Below are positions 1 to 9,465 of a stretch of DNA of 64,000 bases, in pieces. This stretch comes from Antarcticirhabdus aurantiaca (GTDB lineage: Bacteria > Pseudomonadota > Alphaproteobacteria > Rhizobiales > Rhizobiaceae), in assembly GCF_009765365.1 (NCBI RefSeq), contig NZ_VTOM01000022.1, forward strand, positions 44,145-108,144, in the 5' to 3' direction. The position numbers were made by a program, and so were the translations under genes. The number at the start of each line of letters is the position of its first letter. Positions within the stretch are counted from its first letter, which is position 1. Below the pieces are notes generated by a model. It had not been told where the DNA came from, searched no databases, and worked only from the letters and a program-made list of their open reading frames with translations.

Positions 1-508
1 CGCGGCCGGCCGACCGCGCCCCTGGCAGCTTGCGCCACAGGACGGGCGAGAGCGTGAACCCGACGAGATAGTCGAGGGCGCGGCGCGCCAGATAGGCGTC
101 GACCAGCGGCTCGTCGATCTGGCGCGGATTCGCCATCGCGTCGAGCACGGCCTTCTTGGTGATGGCGTTGAAGACGACGCGGCTCACCGGCTTGCCGCCC
201 GTCAGCGCCTTCTTCTGCCGCAGCACGTCGAGGACGTGCCAGGAGATGGCTTCGCCCTCGCGATCCGGGTCGGTGGCCAGGATCAGGCCGTCGGCCGATT
301 TCACGGCCTGCGCGATCTCGTTCAGGCGCTTCTGCGACAGCTTGTCGACTTCCCAGTCCATGGAGAAGTCGTCGTCCGGACGCACCGACCCGTCCTTGGC
401 CGGCAGGTCGCGCACGTGTCCGTAGGAAGCCAGCACCTTGTAGTTGGAGCCGAGATACTTGTTGATCGTCTTCGCTTTGGCCGGCGACTCGACGATGACA
501 ACGTCCAT
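1..508 (-). CDS. topA: DNA topoisomerase I, N-terminal part (cut by window edge)
   Basis: Type IA topoisomerase that relaxes negatively supercoiled DNA. The 169 visible residues cover the TOPRIM domain: the start VVIVESPAKAKTI contains the catalytic Glu, and the acidic DxDxE stretch is seen as ATDPDREGEAISWH at about residues 103-116. The start is the ATG at 508-506, giving MDVVIVESPAKAK, the usual start of the family. The rest of the protein, including the active-site Tyr, lies beyond the left edge. It is downstream of dprA on the same strand, the usual order in rhizobia, separated by about 360 bases that hold a small opposite-strand gene. Confidence 0.97.
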   Translation of the reverse strand, partial: MDVVIVESPAKAKTINKYLGSNYKVLASYGHVRDLPAKDGSVRPDDDFSMDWEVDKLSQKRLNEIAQAVKSADGLILATDPDREGEAISWHVLDVLRQKKALTGGKPVSRVVFNAITKKAVLDAMANPRQIDEPLVDAYLARRALDYLVGFTLSPVLWRKLPGARSAGR

Positions 509-701
509 AAGCGATTTTCCGAAATGTCGATGGATGAACCCGATCCGCCAAATGGCGTTCTCCGGCGCACAATGCAACAGCCGCGTCCGTTCGCGGCACC
601 ACAGCCCCGCTGCCGAGCATTACAACCATCGAGAGATTGACGTTGGTCACACAACCGCTAATAGGCTAGACGACAGATGCGGCCGTGCAGCGGAAGATGG
701 C

Positions 702-878
702 ATGATCGACAAAGAGGAGAGCATGCCGGGGGATCGGCTCCGCTACGTGGCGGCCATGCTGAAGGAGTTGGCGCAGATGCTGCCTCCGCCCCGGCGATCG
801 ATGCTCGCCTATCTCGTCCACATGGCCTGTCTGGAGGCGGAGAGCGAGCTCGCGCGCCGGGAGTCGTCTCAGCCCTGA
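702..878 (+). CDS. Small conserved-looking hypothetical protein (58 aa)
   Basis: A short helical, Leu/Met-rich protein without signal peptide or obvious domain. The core, RYVAAMLKELAQM followed by MLAYLVHMACLEAESE, resembles small cytoplasmic proteins of rhizobia that I remember only as hypothetical. Two starts compete. The ATG at 702 has GGAAG five bases upstream. The ATG at 723 (51 aa) has GAGG/AGGAG three to five bases upstream. It sits on the plus strand between topA and dprA and ends tail-to-tail over the last ten bases of dprA. Function unknown. Reality is supported by a usable ribosome site and a plausible amphipathic pattern rather than by a domain. Confidence 0.5.
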   Translation: MIDKEESMPGDRLRYVAAMLKELAQMLPPPRRSMLAYLVHMACLEAESELARRESSQP

Positions 879-2003
879 AGCAGGGAGATCCGGCCGTCCG
901 GGTGCCGTTCGATGCGGCCGGCGAGGTCGAGTTCCAGGATCACGAGATGGGCCGAGCCGAGCGACGATCCGGCATGGGCGACGAGGTCGTCCATGGAGAT
1001 CGGCGCCGCACCGAGCGCCTCGACGATCCGCTCGCGCTCGCCCGCAGCAGGCTCGTCCGGAATTTCCGCGAAATCCTGATCGTCGCCGATCTCGGCGAAG
1101 GGGGCGGGCGGGCGCCCGACGACCGGCCGCAGCGCGTCGAGAATGTCGTCGGCCTCGGTCACCAGGATCGCCCCGTCCTTCAGGAGGCGATTCGTGCCCG
1201 CCGAGCGCGGATCGAGAGGCGATCCCGGCACGGCGAAAACGAGACGCCCCATCTCGCCGGCAAGGCGCGCCGAGATCAGCGAGCCCGAGCGCGCCGCGGC
1301 TTCCACCACGAGGAGGCCGAGCGAAAGCGCCGCGACGATGCGGTTGCGCCGGGGAAAATCGACCGCTCGCGGCTCCCAGCCGAAGGGCATCTCGCTGACG
1401 AGGCAGCCGCAGGCGTCGACCATGCGGCGCATCAGCGGACGGTTCTCGCGGGGATAGGGCTTGTCGAGACCGCCGGCGAAGACGCCGACGGTGCCGAGAT
1501 CGAGCGTCGCGGAATGCGCGGCGGCGTCGATGCCGCGGGCGAGGCCCGAGACGATGGCGAAGCCGCCCTCCGCCGCTTCGCGCGACAGGGTGGCCGCGAA
1601 CTTGGCGCCGGCGGCGGACGCGTTGCGCGCGCCGACGACGGCGAGGGCCGGGCGCTGGAGCTGGCTCGCGTCCCCCATGACGGCGAGAACCGGCGGCGCC
1701 TGCGGATCGCTGCGCAGAATGGCGGGATAGTCGGCCTCGCCGCGGCATACGAAGCGCGCCCATCTTGGCCGCCACGCGCAACTCGGCCTCGATGTCCGCT
1801 TCGGCGGCGACGCGCACCCGCCGGCCGCCGCGCGCGGCGAGGTCCGGCAGGGCGCGCAGCGCCGCTTCCGCCCCGCCGAAGCGGTTGACGAGCTGGCGGA
1901 AGGTGACCGGGCCGACGTTCTCGGAGCGGATGAGCCGGAGCCAGGCGAGCCGCTGGTCGTCGCCGAGGACGATGGCGCCGCGACCCGAGCCCGGCCCCGT
2001 CAC
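869..2003 (-). pseudogene. dprA: DNA processing protein DprA, frameshifted
   Basis: DprA binds incoming single-stranded DNA and loads RecA during natural transformation. The gene starts at a GTG (2003) that overlaps the plsY stop in a GTGA junction. The first ~80 codons encode the N-terminal helical domain (WLRLIRSENVGPVTFRQL). The frame is then lost near 1754-1760, in a GCGCGCC run. Downstream the protein resumes in another frame as RFVCRGEADYPAIL, followed by the Rossmann core (VVGARNAS, SGLARGIDAAAH, FPRRNRIVAALS, SGSLISARLA) and the C-terminal winged helix (residues SMDDLVAHAG to the end). Joining the frames needs one base removed or two added and gives about 378 residues, normal for the family. 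It is a recent mutation or a sequencing error, since the rest is intact. Confidence 0.85.
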
Positions 2004-2602
2004 CCCTTGGCTCCGATCCGGCCTTCCGTGCCGGCCAGGAGGCGGCGGATGTTGGCGGCGTGCTTCCACCAGACCAGCACCGAAAGGATCGCCGTCAGGA
2101 TCGCCGCTTCCGGAAAGGGCCAGAGCGCGTAGGCGATCGGCACGCCCACCGTCGCGACGAGCGCGGCGAGCGACGAGAAGCGGAAGAGGAAGGCGGTGCC
2201 GAGCCATAGGAGCGCGAAGACCAGCGCCCCGATCGGGGCGAGCCCGAGGAGGATGCCGAGATAGGTCGCGACGCCCTTGCCGCCCTTGAAGCCGAGCCAA
2301 ACGGGAAAGAGATGGCCGAGAAAGGCGCCGAGGCCGGCGATGCAAGCCGCGACCGGGCCCCAGTTCCAGGCGATCAGAATGGGGATGGTGCCCTTCAGGA
2401 CATCGCCGAGAAGGGTCAGCGCGGCCATCGGCTTGTTGCCGGTGCGCAGCGCGTTCGTGGCGCCGATGTTGCCCGAGCCGATCTTGCGGATGTCGCCGAG
2501 GCCGAACAGGCGGCCGAAGACGAGGCCGAAGGGGATCGAGCCCGAAAGGTAGCCGCCGAGGATGGCGAGAAGCGCCACCGTCCAGTCCAGTCCAGCGATC
2601 AC
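2000..2602 (-). CDS. plsY: Glycerol-3-phosphate acyltransferase PlsY (200 aa)
   Basis: Integral membrane enzyme that transfers an acyl group from acyl-phosphate to glycerol-3-phosphate, the first step of phospholipid synthesis. Family motifs are visible: SGSIPFGLV near residue 20, [12 protein letters not shown] at about 43-54, and [10 protein letters not shown] at about 106-115, separated by hydrophobic segments consistent with five membrane helices. Length is normal. It lies 22 bases downstream of the dihydroorotase-like gene and its stop overlaps the dprA GTG start, so the block is probably one transcript. Confidence 0.96.
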   Translation of the reverse strand: MIAGLDWTVALLAILGGYLSGSIPFGLVFGRLFGLGDIRKIGSGNIGATNALRTGNKPMAALTLLGDVLKGTIPILIAWNWGPVAACIAGLGAFLGHLFPVWLGFKGGKGVATYLGILLGLAPIGALVFALLWLGTAFLFRFSSLAALVATVGVPIAYALWPFPEAAILTAILSVLVWWKHAANIRRLLAGTEGRIGAKG

Positions 2603-2624
2603 GCCGTCCGCTCCCGGTTCTGGT

Positions 2625-3920
2625 TCAAGGGGCCGACGCGTCGAAGACGCAGCGGCCGGCGACGAAGGTCTTCACGACTTCACCCTGGAAGCGCGCGTTC
2701 TCGAAGGCCGTGTTCTTCGAGCGCGACCGGATGCGATCCTTGCCGAAGATGAAGGGCGCGTCGAGGTCGACGAGCACGAAGTCGGCCGGCGCGCCGGGCG
2801 CGAGCGTTCCGCAGGGCAGGCCTAGGAGCTTCGCCGGCGCGGCCGTCACCGCGTCGACGACGCGGGCGAGCGGTACGGCACCGGAATGGAAGAGTCGCAG
2901 CGCCGCCGGCAGCAGCGTTTCGAGGCCGATCGCGCCGGCCTTCGCCTCGGCGAACGGGCGGCGCTTGTCGTCGGCGTCCTGCGGATCGTGCGAGGACACG
3001 ATGATGTCCACCGCGCCCTCGTTCAGCGCTTCGATCATGGCGAGGCGGTCGTCTTCGCGGCGCAGCGGCGGCGACAGGCGGAAGAAGGTGCGGTACTCGC
3101 CGATGTCGTTCTCGTTGAGCGCCAAATGGTTGATCGACACCGCAGCGGTGACGGAGGCGCCGCGATCCTTGGCGGCGCGCACGGCCTCGGCCGAGCGGCC
3201 GAGCGAGATCTTCGCCGCGTGGTAGCGGCAGCGCGTCAGCTCGGCGAGCCGCAGGTCCCGCTCCAGCGGAATGAGCTCGGCTTCGGCGGGAACGCCGGGC
3301 AGGCCCAGCCAGGAGGCGAGAAGACCCTCGTTCATGACGCCATGGCCGGCGAGGTCCGCGTCGCGCGTCTCGTGCATCACGAGGGCGTCGAAGTCGCGCG
3401 CATAGGTCATGATGCGGCGCAGCAGGCCGGCATTGGAGAGCGATCGTCGCCCTTCGGTGAAGGCGCGAACGCCCGCGCGGGCGAGAAGACCGATCTCGGT
3501 CATCTCGCGGCCTTCGAGCTTCTTCGTCAGCGCGGCGGCGGGATAAACGTTGATCGCCGCCGTCTCTCGGGCGGTGCGCATGACGAATTCGGCGAGCGCG
3601 ACGTCGTCGATCACCGGGTCGGTGTCCGGCATGGTGAGGATCGAGGTCACGCCGCCGGCGGCCGCCGCGCGCGAGGCCGAGCCGATCGTTTCGCGATGCT
3701 CGCCGCCGGGCTCGCCGATGAAGACGCGCGCGTCGACGAGGCCGGGAATGAGAAGGAGGCCCGAACCATCGACCACGGTCGCGCCCTCCGGCCGTCCCTG
3801 GTTCAGCGCCTCCGGCCCCGCGGCCGCGACGACACCGTTCTCGACAACAAGCGTGCCGACCGAATCGACCCCGCGGGCGGGATCCAGGATGCGGGCATTC
3901 TCGACGAGAAGGGTGCTCAT
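2625..3920 (-). CDS. pyrC: Dihydroorotase-like protein, probably non-catalytic (PyrC' type)
   Basis: A 431-residue member of the amidohydrolase family, overlapping the pyrB stop by ATGA. Overall it aligns with type I dihydroorotases (PGLVD at 59-63, EPGGEHRET at 70-78, [13 protein letters not shown] near 194-206, the C-terminal [15 protein letters not shown] strand). The metal site is missing: the usual DxHxH reads D63-A-R65-V-F67, the later HxxH reads H234-A-A-K237, and the catalytic Asp before the conserved His is Ser310. Only H183 is kept. In Pseudomonas such a PyrC' is inactive and needed to assemble the aspartate transcarbamoylase dodecamer. The position directly after pyrB suggests the same role here. 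A true dihydroorotase should lie elsewhere in the genome. Confidence 0.93.
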   Translation of the reverse strand: MSTLLVENARILDPARGVDSVGTLVVENGVVAAAGPEALNQGRPEGATVVDGSGLLLIPGLVDARVFIGEPGGEHRETIGSASRAAAAGGVTSILTMPDTDPVIDDVALAEFVMRTARETAAINVYPAAALTKKLEGREMTEIGLLARAGVRAFTEGRRSLSNAGLLRRIMTYARDFDALVMHETRDADLAGHGVMNEGLLASWLGLPGVPAEAELIPLERDLRLAELTRCRYHAAKISLGRSAEAVRAAKDRGASVTAAVSINHLALNENDIGEYRTFFRLSPPLRREDDRLAMIEALNEGAVDIIVSSHDPQDADDKRRPFAEAKAGAIGLETLLPAALRLFHSGAVPLARVVDAVTAAPAKLLGLPCGTLAPGAPADFVLVDLDAPFIFGKDRIRSRSKNTAFENARFQGEVVKTFVAGRCVFDASAP

Positions 3921-4870
3921 GCGCCGACGGCCTCCGGCAGCAGCGCTTCCATCACCGCCATGCGCACCGCGACGCCCATCTCGACCTGCTCCTCGATGAC
4001 GCTCTGAGGCCCGTCGGCGATCTCCGAGGCGATCTCGACGCCGCGGTTCATCGGACCGGGATGCATGACGAGCGCGTCGGGCTTGGCCAGCGCGAGACGC
4101 GCCGCGTCGAGGCCGAAGAAGCGGAAGTACTCACGCACGGAGGGCACGAAGGAGCCCTCCATCCGCTCGCGCTGAAGGCGCAGCATCATCACGACGTCGG
4201 CGCCCTCGATGCCGTCCTCCAGCCGACGATGAACCGTCACGCCCATGTCCTCGATGCCGCTGGGCAGCAGCGTCGAGGGCGCGACGGCGCGAACGCGCGC
4301 GCCGAGTGCGTTGAGGAGGAGGATGTTCGAGCGCGCCACGCGGCTGTGCAGGATGTCGCCGCAGATCGCGACCGTGAGGCCGGCGATGCGCCCCTTACGG
4401 CGGCGGATGGTCAGCGCGTCGAGAAGGGCCTGCGTCGGGTGCTCGTGCGCCCCGTCGCCGGCGTTCACGACCGCGCAGTCGACCTTCTGCGCCAGAAGCG
4501 CGACGGCGCCCGCGGCGTGGTGGCGCACGACGAGGATGTCGGGGCGCATGGCGTTCAGCGTCATCGCCGTGTCGATGAGCGTCTCGCCCTTCTTCACCGA
4601 GGAATTGGCGACGGCCATGTTCATGACGTCCGCGCCGAGCCGCTTGCCAGCGAGCTCGAAGGAGGCCTGCGTGCGGGTCGAGGCCTCGAAGAACAGGTTG
4701 ATCTGCGTGCGGCCGCGCAAGGCCGCCTTCTTCTTCTCGCGGCTGCGGCTGACGGCCACGGCCTCTTCGGCGCGCTCGAGCAGATGCTCGATCTCGAAGG
4801 GGGACAGGCCGGCGATGCCGAGGAAGTGGCGGCGGCTGAAGGCGGGGAGGGAGGAGGACGGAGCGCTCAT
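3917..4870 (-). CDS. pyrB: Aspartate carbamoyltransferase catalytic subunit
   Basis: Catalyses carbamoyl phosphate + aspartate to carbamoyl aspartate, the committed step of pyrimidine synthesis. The carbamoyl-phosphate loop [13 protein letters not shown] is near residues 60-72 of the chosen start. [15 protein letters not shown] and the C-terminal [11 protein letters not shown] are also present. I chose the ATG at 4870 ([19 protein letters not shown], 317 aa) because homologues begin shortly before the RRHFLGI segment. The frame stays open to an ATG at 4933, adding 21 residues; a longer N-terminus is known in PyrB enzymes that pair with PyrC', so the longer form remains possible. The stop overlaps the downstream gene. 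No regulatory pyrI is present. Confidence 0.95.
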   Translation of the reverse strand: MSAPSSSLPAFSRRHFLGIAGLSPFEIEHLLERAEEAVAVSRSREKKKAALRGRTQINLFFEASTRTQASFELAGKRLGADVMNMAVANSSVKKGETLIDTAMTLNAMRPDILVVRHHAAGAVALLAQKVDCAVVNAGDGAHEHPTQALLDALTIRRRKGRIAGLTVAICGDILHSRVARSNILLLNALGARVRAVAPSTLLPSGIEDMGVTVHRRLEDGIEGADVVMMLRLQRERMEGSFVPSVREYFRFFGLDAARLALAKPDALVMHPGPMNRGVEIASEIADGPQSVIEEQVEMGVAVRMAVMEALLPEAVGA

Positions 4871-5018
4871 CTGGTCCGCGGCTATAGGAGACGGGGAGCC
4901 GTCCGGCAAGGATGCCGAAGCCCCGTTAACCATCGCGACGGGATCGCGTTGCGCGGCGCGAACGAAAGGAGGAGCTTGCCGTTAACACTTCATTAATGAT
5001 CTCGGGAGGTGAAAGCCC

Positions 5019-5549
5019 ATGCGGCGACCCTTGAGCAATTTCTCGCTCAGCACCTGGATGGGCTTCTGCGGAACGCACGCCCTCCTGCTGGGCTGCGCGG
5101 CTGCCGGTCTCGCGCCGGGCGAGCTGGTGCATCGCTGGACGGGCTTTCAGATGGAGGTCCCGGCCGCTTCCGTGCCGCCGCTCGACGCGGGCGTCGGCGC
5201 GCTGTTCCTGACGGGCGCGGCGGCGACCCTGGCGATGTCTCTCGTCCGGCTGAACGGTCGGCGCATCGCCGACCGCATGCAAGGCGAACGCCTCGCAGGT
5301 TCGGCGCTGACCGGCATCGCGGTGCTGTTCGGCTCGGCGGCTCTCGCCGGATCGCCGCTCGGCTCCGTCGCCGGGGGCGGGGGCTTGGTGATGTGGCTCG
5401 CCCTGACGCTCGGCTTCATGCTCTTCGACCACGCCATGGACGACGACGCGACGGAGGCCGACGCCGATTTTCGCGAGGCCCTGACGCTCTCCACCGGCGC
5501 GCGCCGCGAGAGCACCCCGTCCGTCGAGCGCCGGAGGAGCAAGCGATGA
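5019..5549 (+). CDS. Hypothetical membrane protein (176 aa)
   Basis: I do not recognise a family. The protein has hydrophobic stretches at about residues 12-33, 59-76, 92-108 and 118-136, suggesting three or four membrane helices, and a charged hydrophilic tail from about residue 140 (HAMDDDATEADADF). The start ATG follows GGGAGG with a nine-base spacer. Its stop overlaps the ATG of the next membrane gene (ATGA), so the two are probably translated together and may form a complex. It is transcribed away from pyrB. Confidence 0.72.
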   Translation: MRRPLSNFSLSTWMGFCGTHALLLGCAAAGLAPGELVHRWTGFQMEVPAASVPPLDAGVGALFLTGAAATLAMSLVRLNGRRIADRMQGERLAGSALTGIAVLFGSAALAGSPLGSVAGGGGLVMWLALTLGFMLFDHAMDDDATEADADFREALTLSTGARRESTPSVERRRSKR

Positions 5550-5893
5550 TCCGGGCGGCGCTTTTCGGCTGGGTGCTTCCCGTCGCCATGCTCGGCGGCT
5601 GGTTCGGGCTCGCATCCAACGACATCAGCTTCGGGACGATGGTCCTGTCCCGCGAGTTCTACGACCAGATCTTCGTCATGTATGGCGGGCTCCTCGGCAT
5701 CGACCCGGCGAAGCTCCCCGGCATCGTCCTGAACGCGATCGTCGTCGACAGCCTGATCGTCGCCGGCATCGTGGCGCTGCGCCATCACCGTCGCGTGCGG
5801 GCCTTCGTCGGCGCGCGCTGGCGCGACTGGCGCGGCCGTCACTCCTCCTCGGCGCTGGTGCGCAGCGACGAAAGCCTGTCCAGCGCCCCCTGA
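5546..5893 (+). CDS. Hypothetical small membrane protein (115 aa)
   Basis: Starts in an ATGA overlap with the preceding membrane gene. An N-terminal hydrophobic helix (about residues 5-23) and a second near 62-79 ([18 protein letters not shown]) flank a loop containing [20 protein letters not shown]; the C-terminus is basic ([18 protein letters not shown]). This looks like a two-helix inner-membrane protein with a cytoplasmic basic tail. The last 55 bases run antisense to the 3' end of ruvX. Function unknown. Confidence 0.7.
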   Translation: MIRAALFGWVLPVAMLGGWFGLASNDISFGTMVLSREFYDQIFVMYGGLLGIDPAKLPGIVLNAIVVDSLIVAGIVALRHHRRVRAFVGARWRDWRGRHSSSALVRSDESLSSAP

Positions 5894-6324
5894 AGGATGA
5901 AGGCGGCGGCGGCCGAATCGATGCGGGCGGCGCGCTTGGCACGCGACATGTCCTGCTCGATGAGGCCGCGCTCGGCCGCGACCGTCGACAGCCGCTCGTC
6001 CCAGAAGGCCACGGGCCTCGGGTCGAGCGGCGCGTAGCTTCGGATGAAGGCGCGCGTAGCCTGGGCGCGAGGCCCGGAGCTTCCGTCCATGTTGAGCGGC
6101 AGGCCGATCACGATGGCGACCGCCCCGGCCGCGTCCAGCGCCGCCCGCAAGACGCCCGCATCCAGCGTGAACTTGCGGCGCATGATCACCGGTCGCGGCG
6201 AGGCGAATCGCTGGCCGAGATCCGAGACCGCGAGCCCGATGGTCTTCGTGCCCAGATCGAGCCCGGCGACGATGGCGGGCTCGGCGGCGAGGTCCGCCAG
6301 TTCCTCGATCGTGACGACGGGCAT
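5839..6324 (-). CDS. ruvX: Putative pre-16S rRNA nuclease / Holliday junction resolvase-like (YqgF)
   Basis: RNase H-fold protein of the YqgF/RuvX family, implicated in trimming the 5' end of 16S rRNA. The acidic site lies in [16 protein letters not shown] near residues 20-35, followed by [28 protein letters not shown] and the terminal [16 protein letters not shown] chose the ATG at 6324 (161 aa) because AAGGAG stands eight bases upstream and homologues begin close to this point; the open frame runs further to 6402. Its 3' end overlaps the convergent small membrane gene by 55 bases. Confidence 0.93.
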   Translation of the reverse strand: MPVVTIEELADLAAEPAIVAGLDLGTKTIGLAVSDLGQRFASPRPVIMRRKFTLDAGVLRAALDAAGAVAIVIGLPLNMDGSSGPRAQATRAFIRSYAPLDPRPVAFWDERLSTVAAERGLIEQDMSRAKRAARIDSAAAAFILQGALDRLSSLRTSAEEE

Positions 6325-6425
6325 TTCGGCTTCTCCTTGAACGCGTGACCCGAAGCGGCAATTAGCACGCCGGCGCGCTGCCGCGAGCGGCGCACGCACC
6401 ATCCGCCAGACCCGGGAGCCGTCCG

Positions 6426-7127
6426 TTGAGACTCACCCATTTCGGCCATTCGGCCTTTCGCTTCGAGACCGGCCGCTCGGTCGTCCTCGTCGACCCGTTT
6501 CTCCAGGGCAACCCGCACTACAAGGGCAGCCTGGACGACGCGATCCGAGGGACGACGCACATCGCGCTGACCCACGGCCATTCCGACCATGTCGGCGACA
6601 CCATCGCCATCGCGGAGCAGACCGGCGCGAAGGTCGTCGGCACCTTCGAGCTCGTCAGCTGGCTGGCCGGCAAGGGCGTGAAGGCCATCGAGCCGGCGAA
6701 CACCGGCGGCACCGTCGCCTTCGACGACTTCTCCGTGACGCTGACGCAGGCCTTCCACTCCTCGGCCGCCGTGTCGGAGAACGGTCAGACGACCTATCTC
6801 GGCATGCCGAACGGCCTCGTCTTCCACTTCTCCGACGGGCCGACCGTCTACGACATGGGCGACACCGACATCTTCGGCGACATGGCGCTGATCAACGAGC
6901 TGCATCAGCCCAAGGTGGGCCTCGTGCCGATTGGTGACCGGCTGACGATGGGCGCGGCCGTCGCAGCGCTCGCCTGCCGCCGCTACTTCCAGTTCGAGAC
7001 GGTGATCCCGATCCACTACGGCACCATGCCGATCCTCGACCAGTCGCCGGACAAGTTCCGCGAGGCGATGGAAGGCGAGGCCGCGAAGATTCGCCTCCCG
7101 AAGGTCGGCGAAGCCATCGAGCTCTGA
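6426..7127 (+). CDS. UPF0173 metal-dependent hydrolase (metallo-beta-lactamase fold)
   Basis: A 233-residue member of the UPF0173/YtkL group. The zinc-binding signature [10 protein letters not shown] is near residues 49-58, with further metal ligands expected at [19 protein letters not shown] and IPIHYGTMP. The start is a TTG at 6426, supported by GGGAG seven bases upstream and by the family-typical N-terminus (M)[10 protein letters not shown]. The substrate is unknown for the family. It precedes gatC by 86 bases. The gap contains a 9-bp GC-rich hairpin (7143-7163) without a T run. Confidence 0.92.
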   Translation: MRLTHFGHSAFRFETGRSVVLVDPFLQGNPHYKGSLDDAIRGTTHIALTHGHSDHVGDTIAIAEQTGAKVVGTFELVSWLAGKGVKAIEPANTGGTVAFDDFSVTLTQAFHSSAAVSENGQTTYLGMPNGLVFHFSDGPTVYDMGDTDIFGDMALINELHQPKVGLVPIGDRLTMGAAVAALACRRYFQFETVIPIHYGTMPILDQSPDKFREAMEGEAAKIRLPKVGEAIEL

Positions 7128-7142
7128 TCCCGACCGGGCGGT

Positions 7143-7163
7143 CCGGCGGCGTTGCGCCGCCGG
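7143..7163. other. GC-rich hairpin between hydrolase and gatC
   Basis: CCGGCGGCG and its exact complement are separated by TTG. There is no downstream T tract, so it is not a standard intrinsic terminator. It may attenuate or stabilise the transcript reaching gatC. Confidence 0.4.
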
Positions 7164-7213
7164 GCATGCCTTGGTAGAGCAGCCGGGATCCGAAACTCCC
7201 GGCAAAGCTCGTC

Positions 7214-7501
7214 ATGTCCGTCGATACAGCCACCGTCCGCCGCGTCGCCCGCCTGGCGCGCATCGCCCTCAGCGATGAGGATGCGGAAGCCATGCGCAGC
7301 GAGCTGAACACGATCCTCGGCTTCGTCGAGCAGCTCGGCGAGGTCGAAGTTTCGTCGGTCGAGCCGATGACCTCCGTCACGCCGATGGCGATGAAGTCGC
7401 GCCCCGACGTCGTGACCGACGGCGGCATCGCGGACGACGTCATCGCCAACGCTCCCGCGTCCGACGACCATTACTTCGTCGTGCCGAAGGTCGTGGAGTG
7501 A
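7214..7501 (+). CDS. gatC: Asp-tRNA(Asn)/Glu-tRNA(Gln) amidotransferase subunit C
   Basis: Small subunit of GatCAB, which amidates misacylated Glu-tRNA(Gln) and Asp-tRNA(Asn). The 95-residue length and the pattern [18 protein letters not shown] ... [14 protein letters not shown] ... V.PMTSVTPM ... FVVPKVVE are diagnostic. The ATG at 7214 has only a weak ribosome site. Its stop overlaps the GTG start of a GNAT gene, beginning a chain of overlapping genes that ends with gatA. Confidence 0.97.
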   Translation: MSVDTATVRRVARLARIALSDEDAEAMRSELNTILGFVEQLGEVEVSSVEPMTSVTPMAMKSRPDVVTDGGIADDVIANAPASDDHYFVVPKVVE

Positions 7502-7983
7502 GCAAGACGCAGGACGGCGTCGCGATCGCCGCCGAGACGCCGCTGCAGGACGACGTGCGCCGGATGGTCGCCGCGCTCAACGAGGCTATGATCCCTCTGA
7601 CGCCGCCCGAGTTCCAGTTTCAGCTCACGGTCGAGCAGATGGCCGAGCCGGGCGTCACCACCTTCGTCGCCCGCGACGAGGAAGGTCGGGCCGTCGGCAT
7701 GGCTTCGCTGAAAGTTCACGGCGGGGGCCTCGGCGAGGTCAAGCGCATGTGGACCGATCCGGAGGTCCGCGGTCGCCGCGTCGGTTCGGCGCTGCTGCGG
7801 CGCGTCGAGGCGCTGGCGCAGGAAACGGGCGTGACGCGGCTGGTCCTTGAGACCGGCGAGGCGCCCGGCTTCGAGGCCGCCTGGCGCGTTTACGAGCGTG
7901 GCGGATTCACCGTCTGCGGCGCGGTGCTCGACTACCCGGATTCCGGCTGGTCCCGATTCTACGAGAAGAAGTTCGCTCCATGA
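7498..7983 (+). CDS. GNAT family N-acetyltransferase between gatC and gatA
   Basis: A 161-residue acetyl-CoA-dependent acetyltransferase. The acetyl-CoA loop is seen as [18 protein letters not shown] near residues 90-107, preceded by the beta strand VKRMWTDP and followed by the C-terminal strand [25 protein letters not shown]. It starts at a GTG overlapping the gatC stop and ends overlapping the gatA ATG, so it is translationally coupled on both sides. The substrate is unknown; the family acetylates small molecules, protein N-termini or tRNA-linked amino groups. Confidence 0.9.
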   Translation: MSKTQDGVAIAAETPLQDDVRRMVAALNEAMIPLTPPEFQFQLTVEQMAEPGVTTFVARDEEGRAVGMASLKVHGGGLGEVKRMWTDPEVRGRRVGSALLRRVEALAQETGVTRLVLETGEAPGFEAAWRVYERGGFTVCGAVLDYPDSGWSRFYEKKFAP

Positions 7984-9461
7984 CCGACCTCACCGCCCTG
8001 ACCATCGCCGAAGCTCGCGACGCTCTGCGTGCGAAGACGTTCTCGGCCCGCGAGCTGACCGACGCCTATCTCGGCGCGATCGATGCGGCGAACGGCGCGC
8101 TCAACGCTTATGTCACGGTAACACCGGACAAGGCGCGCGCCATGGCGGAGACCTCTGACGGGCGGCTCGCAAAGGGCGAGGCCGGCGCGCTGGAAGGCAT
8201 CCCGCTCGGCATCAAGGATCTCTTCGCGACCGAGGGCGTGCACACGCAGGCCTGCTCGCACGTTCTCGACAAGTTCGAGCCGCGCTACGAGTCGACCGTC
8301 ACGGCCAACCTCTGGGCTGACGGCGCGGTCATGCTCGGCAAGCTCAACATGGACGAGTTCGCGATGGGCTCGTCGAACGAATCCTCCTATTACGGCCCGG
8401 TCGTCAGCCCCTGGCGCGCCGAGGGTTCCAACGCCGACCTCGTTCCGGGCGGCTCGTCCGGCGGCTCGGCGGCGGCGGTCGCGGCGCGGCTCTGCGCCGG
8501 CGCGACGGCGACCGACACCGGCGGCTCGATCCGCCAGCCCGCCGCCTTCACCGGCACGGTCGGCATCAAGCCGACATACGGCCGCTGTTCGCGCTGGGGT
8601 ATCGTCGCCTTCGCCTCCTCGCTCGACCAGGCCGGCCCGATCGCCCGGGACGTGCGCGATGCGGCGATCCTCCTGAAGTCGATGGCCTCGACCGATCCGA
8701 AGGACACGACCTCCGTCGACCTGCCGGTGCCGGACTACGAGGCGGCCGTCGGGCGCTCCGTCAAGGGGATGCGCATCGGCATCCCGAAGGAGTACCGCGT
8801 CGAGGGCATGCCGGCCGAGATCGAGGCGCTGTGGCACCAGGGCATCGAGTGGCTGCGCGACGCCGGCGCGGAGATCGTCGACGTCTCGCTGCCGCACACG
8901 AAATACGCGCTGCCGGCCTACTACATCGTCGCGCCCGCTGAGGCCTCCTCGAACCTCGCGCGCTACGACGGCGTGCGCTACGGACTGCGCGTGCCCGGCC
9001 GCGACCTCATCGAGATGTACGAGAACACCCGCGCCGCCGGCTTCGGCCGCGAGGTGAAGCGCCGCATCATGATCGGCACCTACGTGCTCTCGGCGGGCTA
9101 CTACGACGCCTACTACCTGCGCGCCCAGAAGGTCCGCACGCTCATCAAGCGCGATTTCGAGACGGTCTTCGCAGAGGGCGTCGACGCCCTGCTGACGCCC
9201 GCGACCCCGTCGCCGGCCTTCGGCATTGCCGACCAGGAAATGAATGCCGATCCGGTGAAGATGTACCTCAACGACGTCTTCACGGTGACGGTGAACATGG
9301 CCGGCCTGCCGGGCCTCGCCGTTCCCGCCGGACTGTCGGCGAGCGGCCTGCCGCTCGGCCTCCAGATCATCGGCCGCCCCTTCGACGAGGAATCGCTCTT
9401 CGCGACGGCGTCGGTGATCGAGAAGGCGGCGGGACGGTTCGAGCCGGCGAAGTGGTGGTGA
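7980..9461 (+). CDS. gatA: Asp-tRNA(Asn)/Glu-tRNA(Gln) amidotransferase subunit A
   Basis: Glutaminase subunit of GatCAB (493 aa), releasing ammonia from glutamine for channelling to GatB. The amidase-signature triad is visible: Lys in GIKDLFAT near residue 78 and the two Ser residues of the [16 protein letters not shown] segment around 155-170, with the [11 protein letters not shown] segment following. It starts in an ATGA overlap with the GNAT gene. gatB does not follow directly: a Uma2-type gene on the opposite strand intervenes. Confidence 0.98.
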   Translation: MTDLTALTIAEARDALRAKTFSARELTDAYLGAIDAANGALNAYVTVTPDKARAMAETSDGRLAKGEAGALEGIPLGIKDLFATEGVHTQACSHVLDKFEPRYESTVTANLWADGAVMLGKLNMDEFAMGSSNESSYYGPVVSPWRAEGSNADLVPGGSSGGSAAAVAARLCAGATATDTGGSIRQPAAFTGTVGIKPTYGRCSRWGIVAFASSLDQAGPIARDVRDAAILLKSMASTDPKDTTSVDLPVPDYEAAVGRSVKGMRIGIPKEYRVEGMPAEIEALWHQGIEWLRDAGAEIVDVSLPHTKYALPAYYIVAPAEASSNLARYDGVRYGLRVPGRDLIEMYENTRAAGFGREVKRRIMIGTYVLSAGYYDAYYLRAQKVRTLIKRDFETVFAEGVDALLTPATPSPAFGIADQEMNADPVKMYLNDVFTVTVNMAGLPGLAVPAGLSASGLPLGLQIIGRPFDEESLFATASVIEKAAGRFEPAKWW

Positions 9462-9465
9462 AGCG

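Noticed and set aside
1740..1775. Programmed frameshifting in dprA
   Set aside because: No slippery heptamer, stop codon context or internal Shine-Dalgarno of the prfB kind at the crossing point; mutation or sequencing error fits better.
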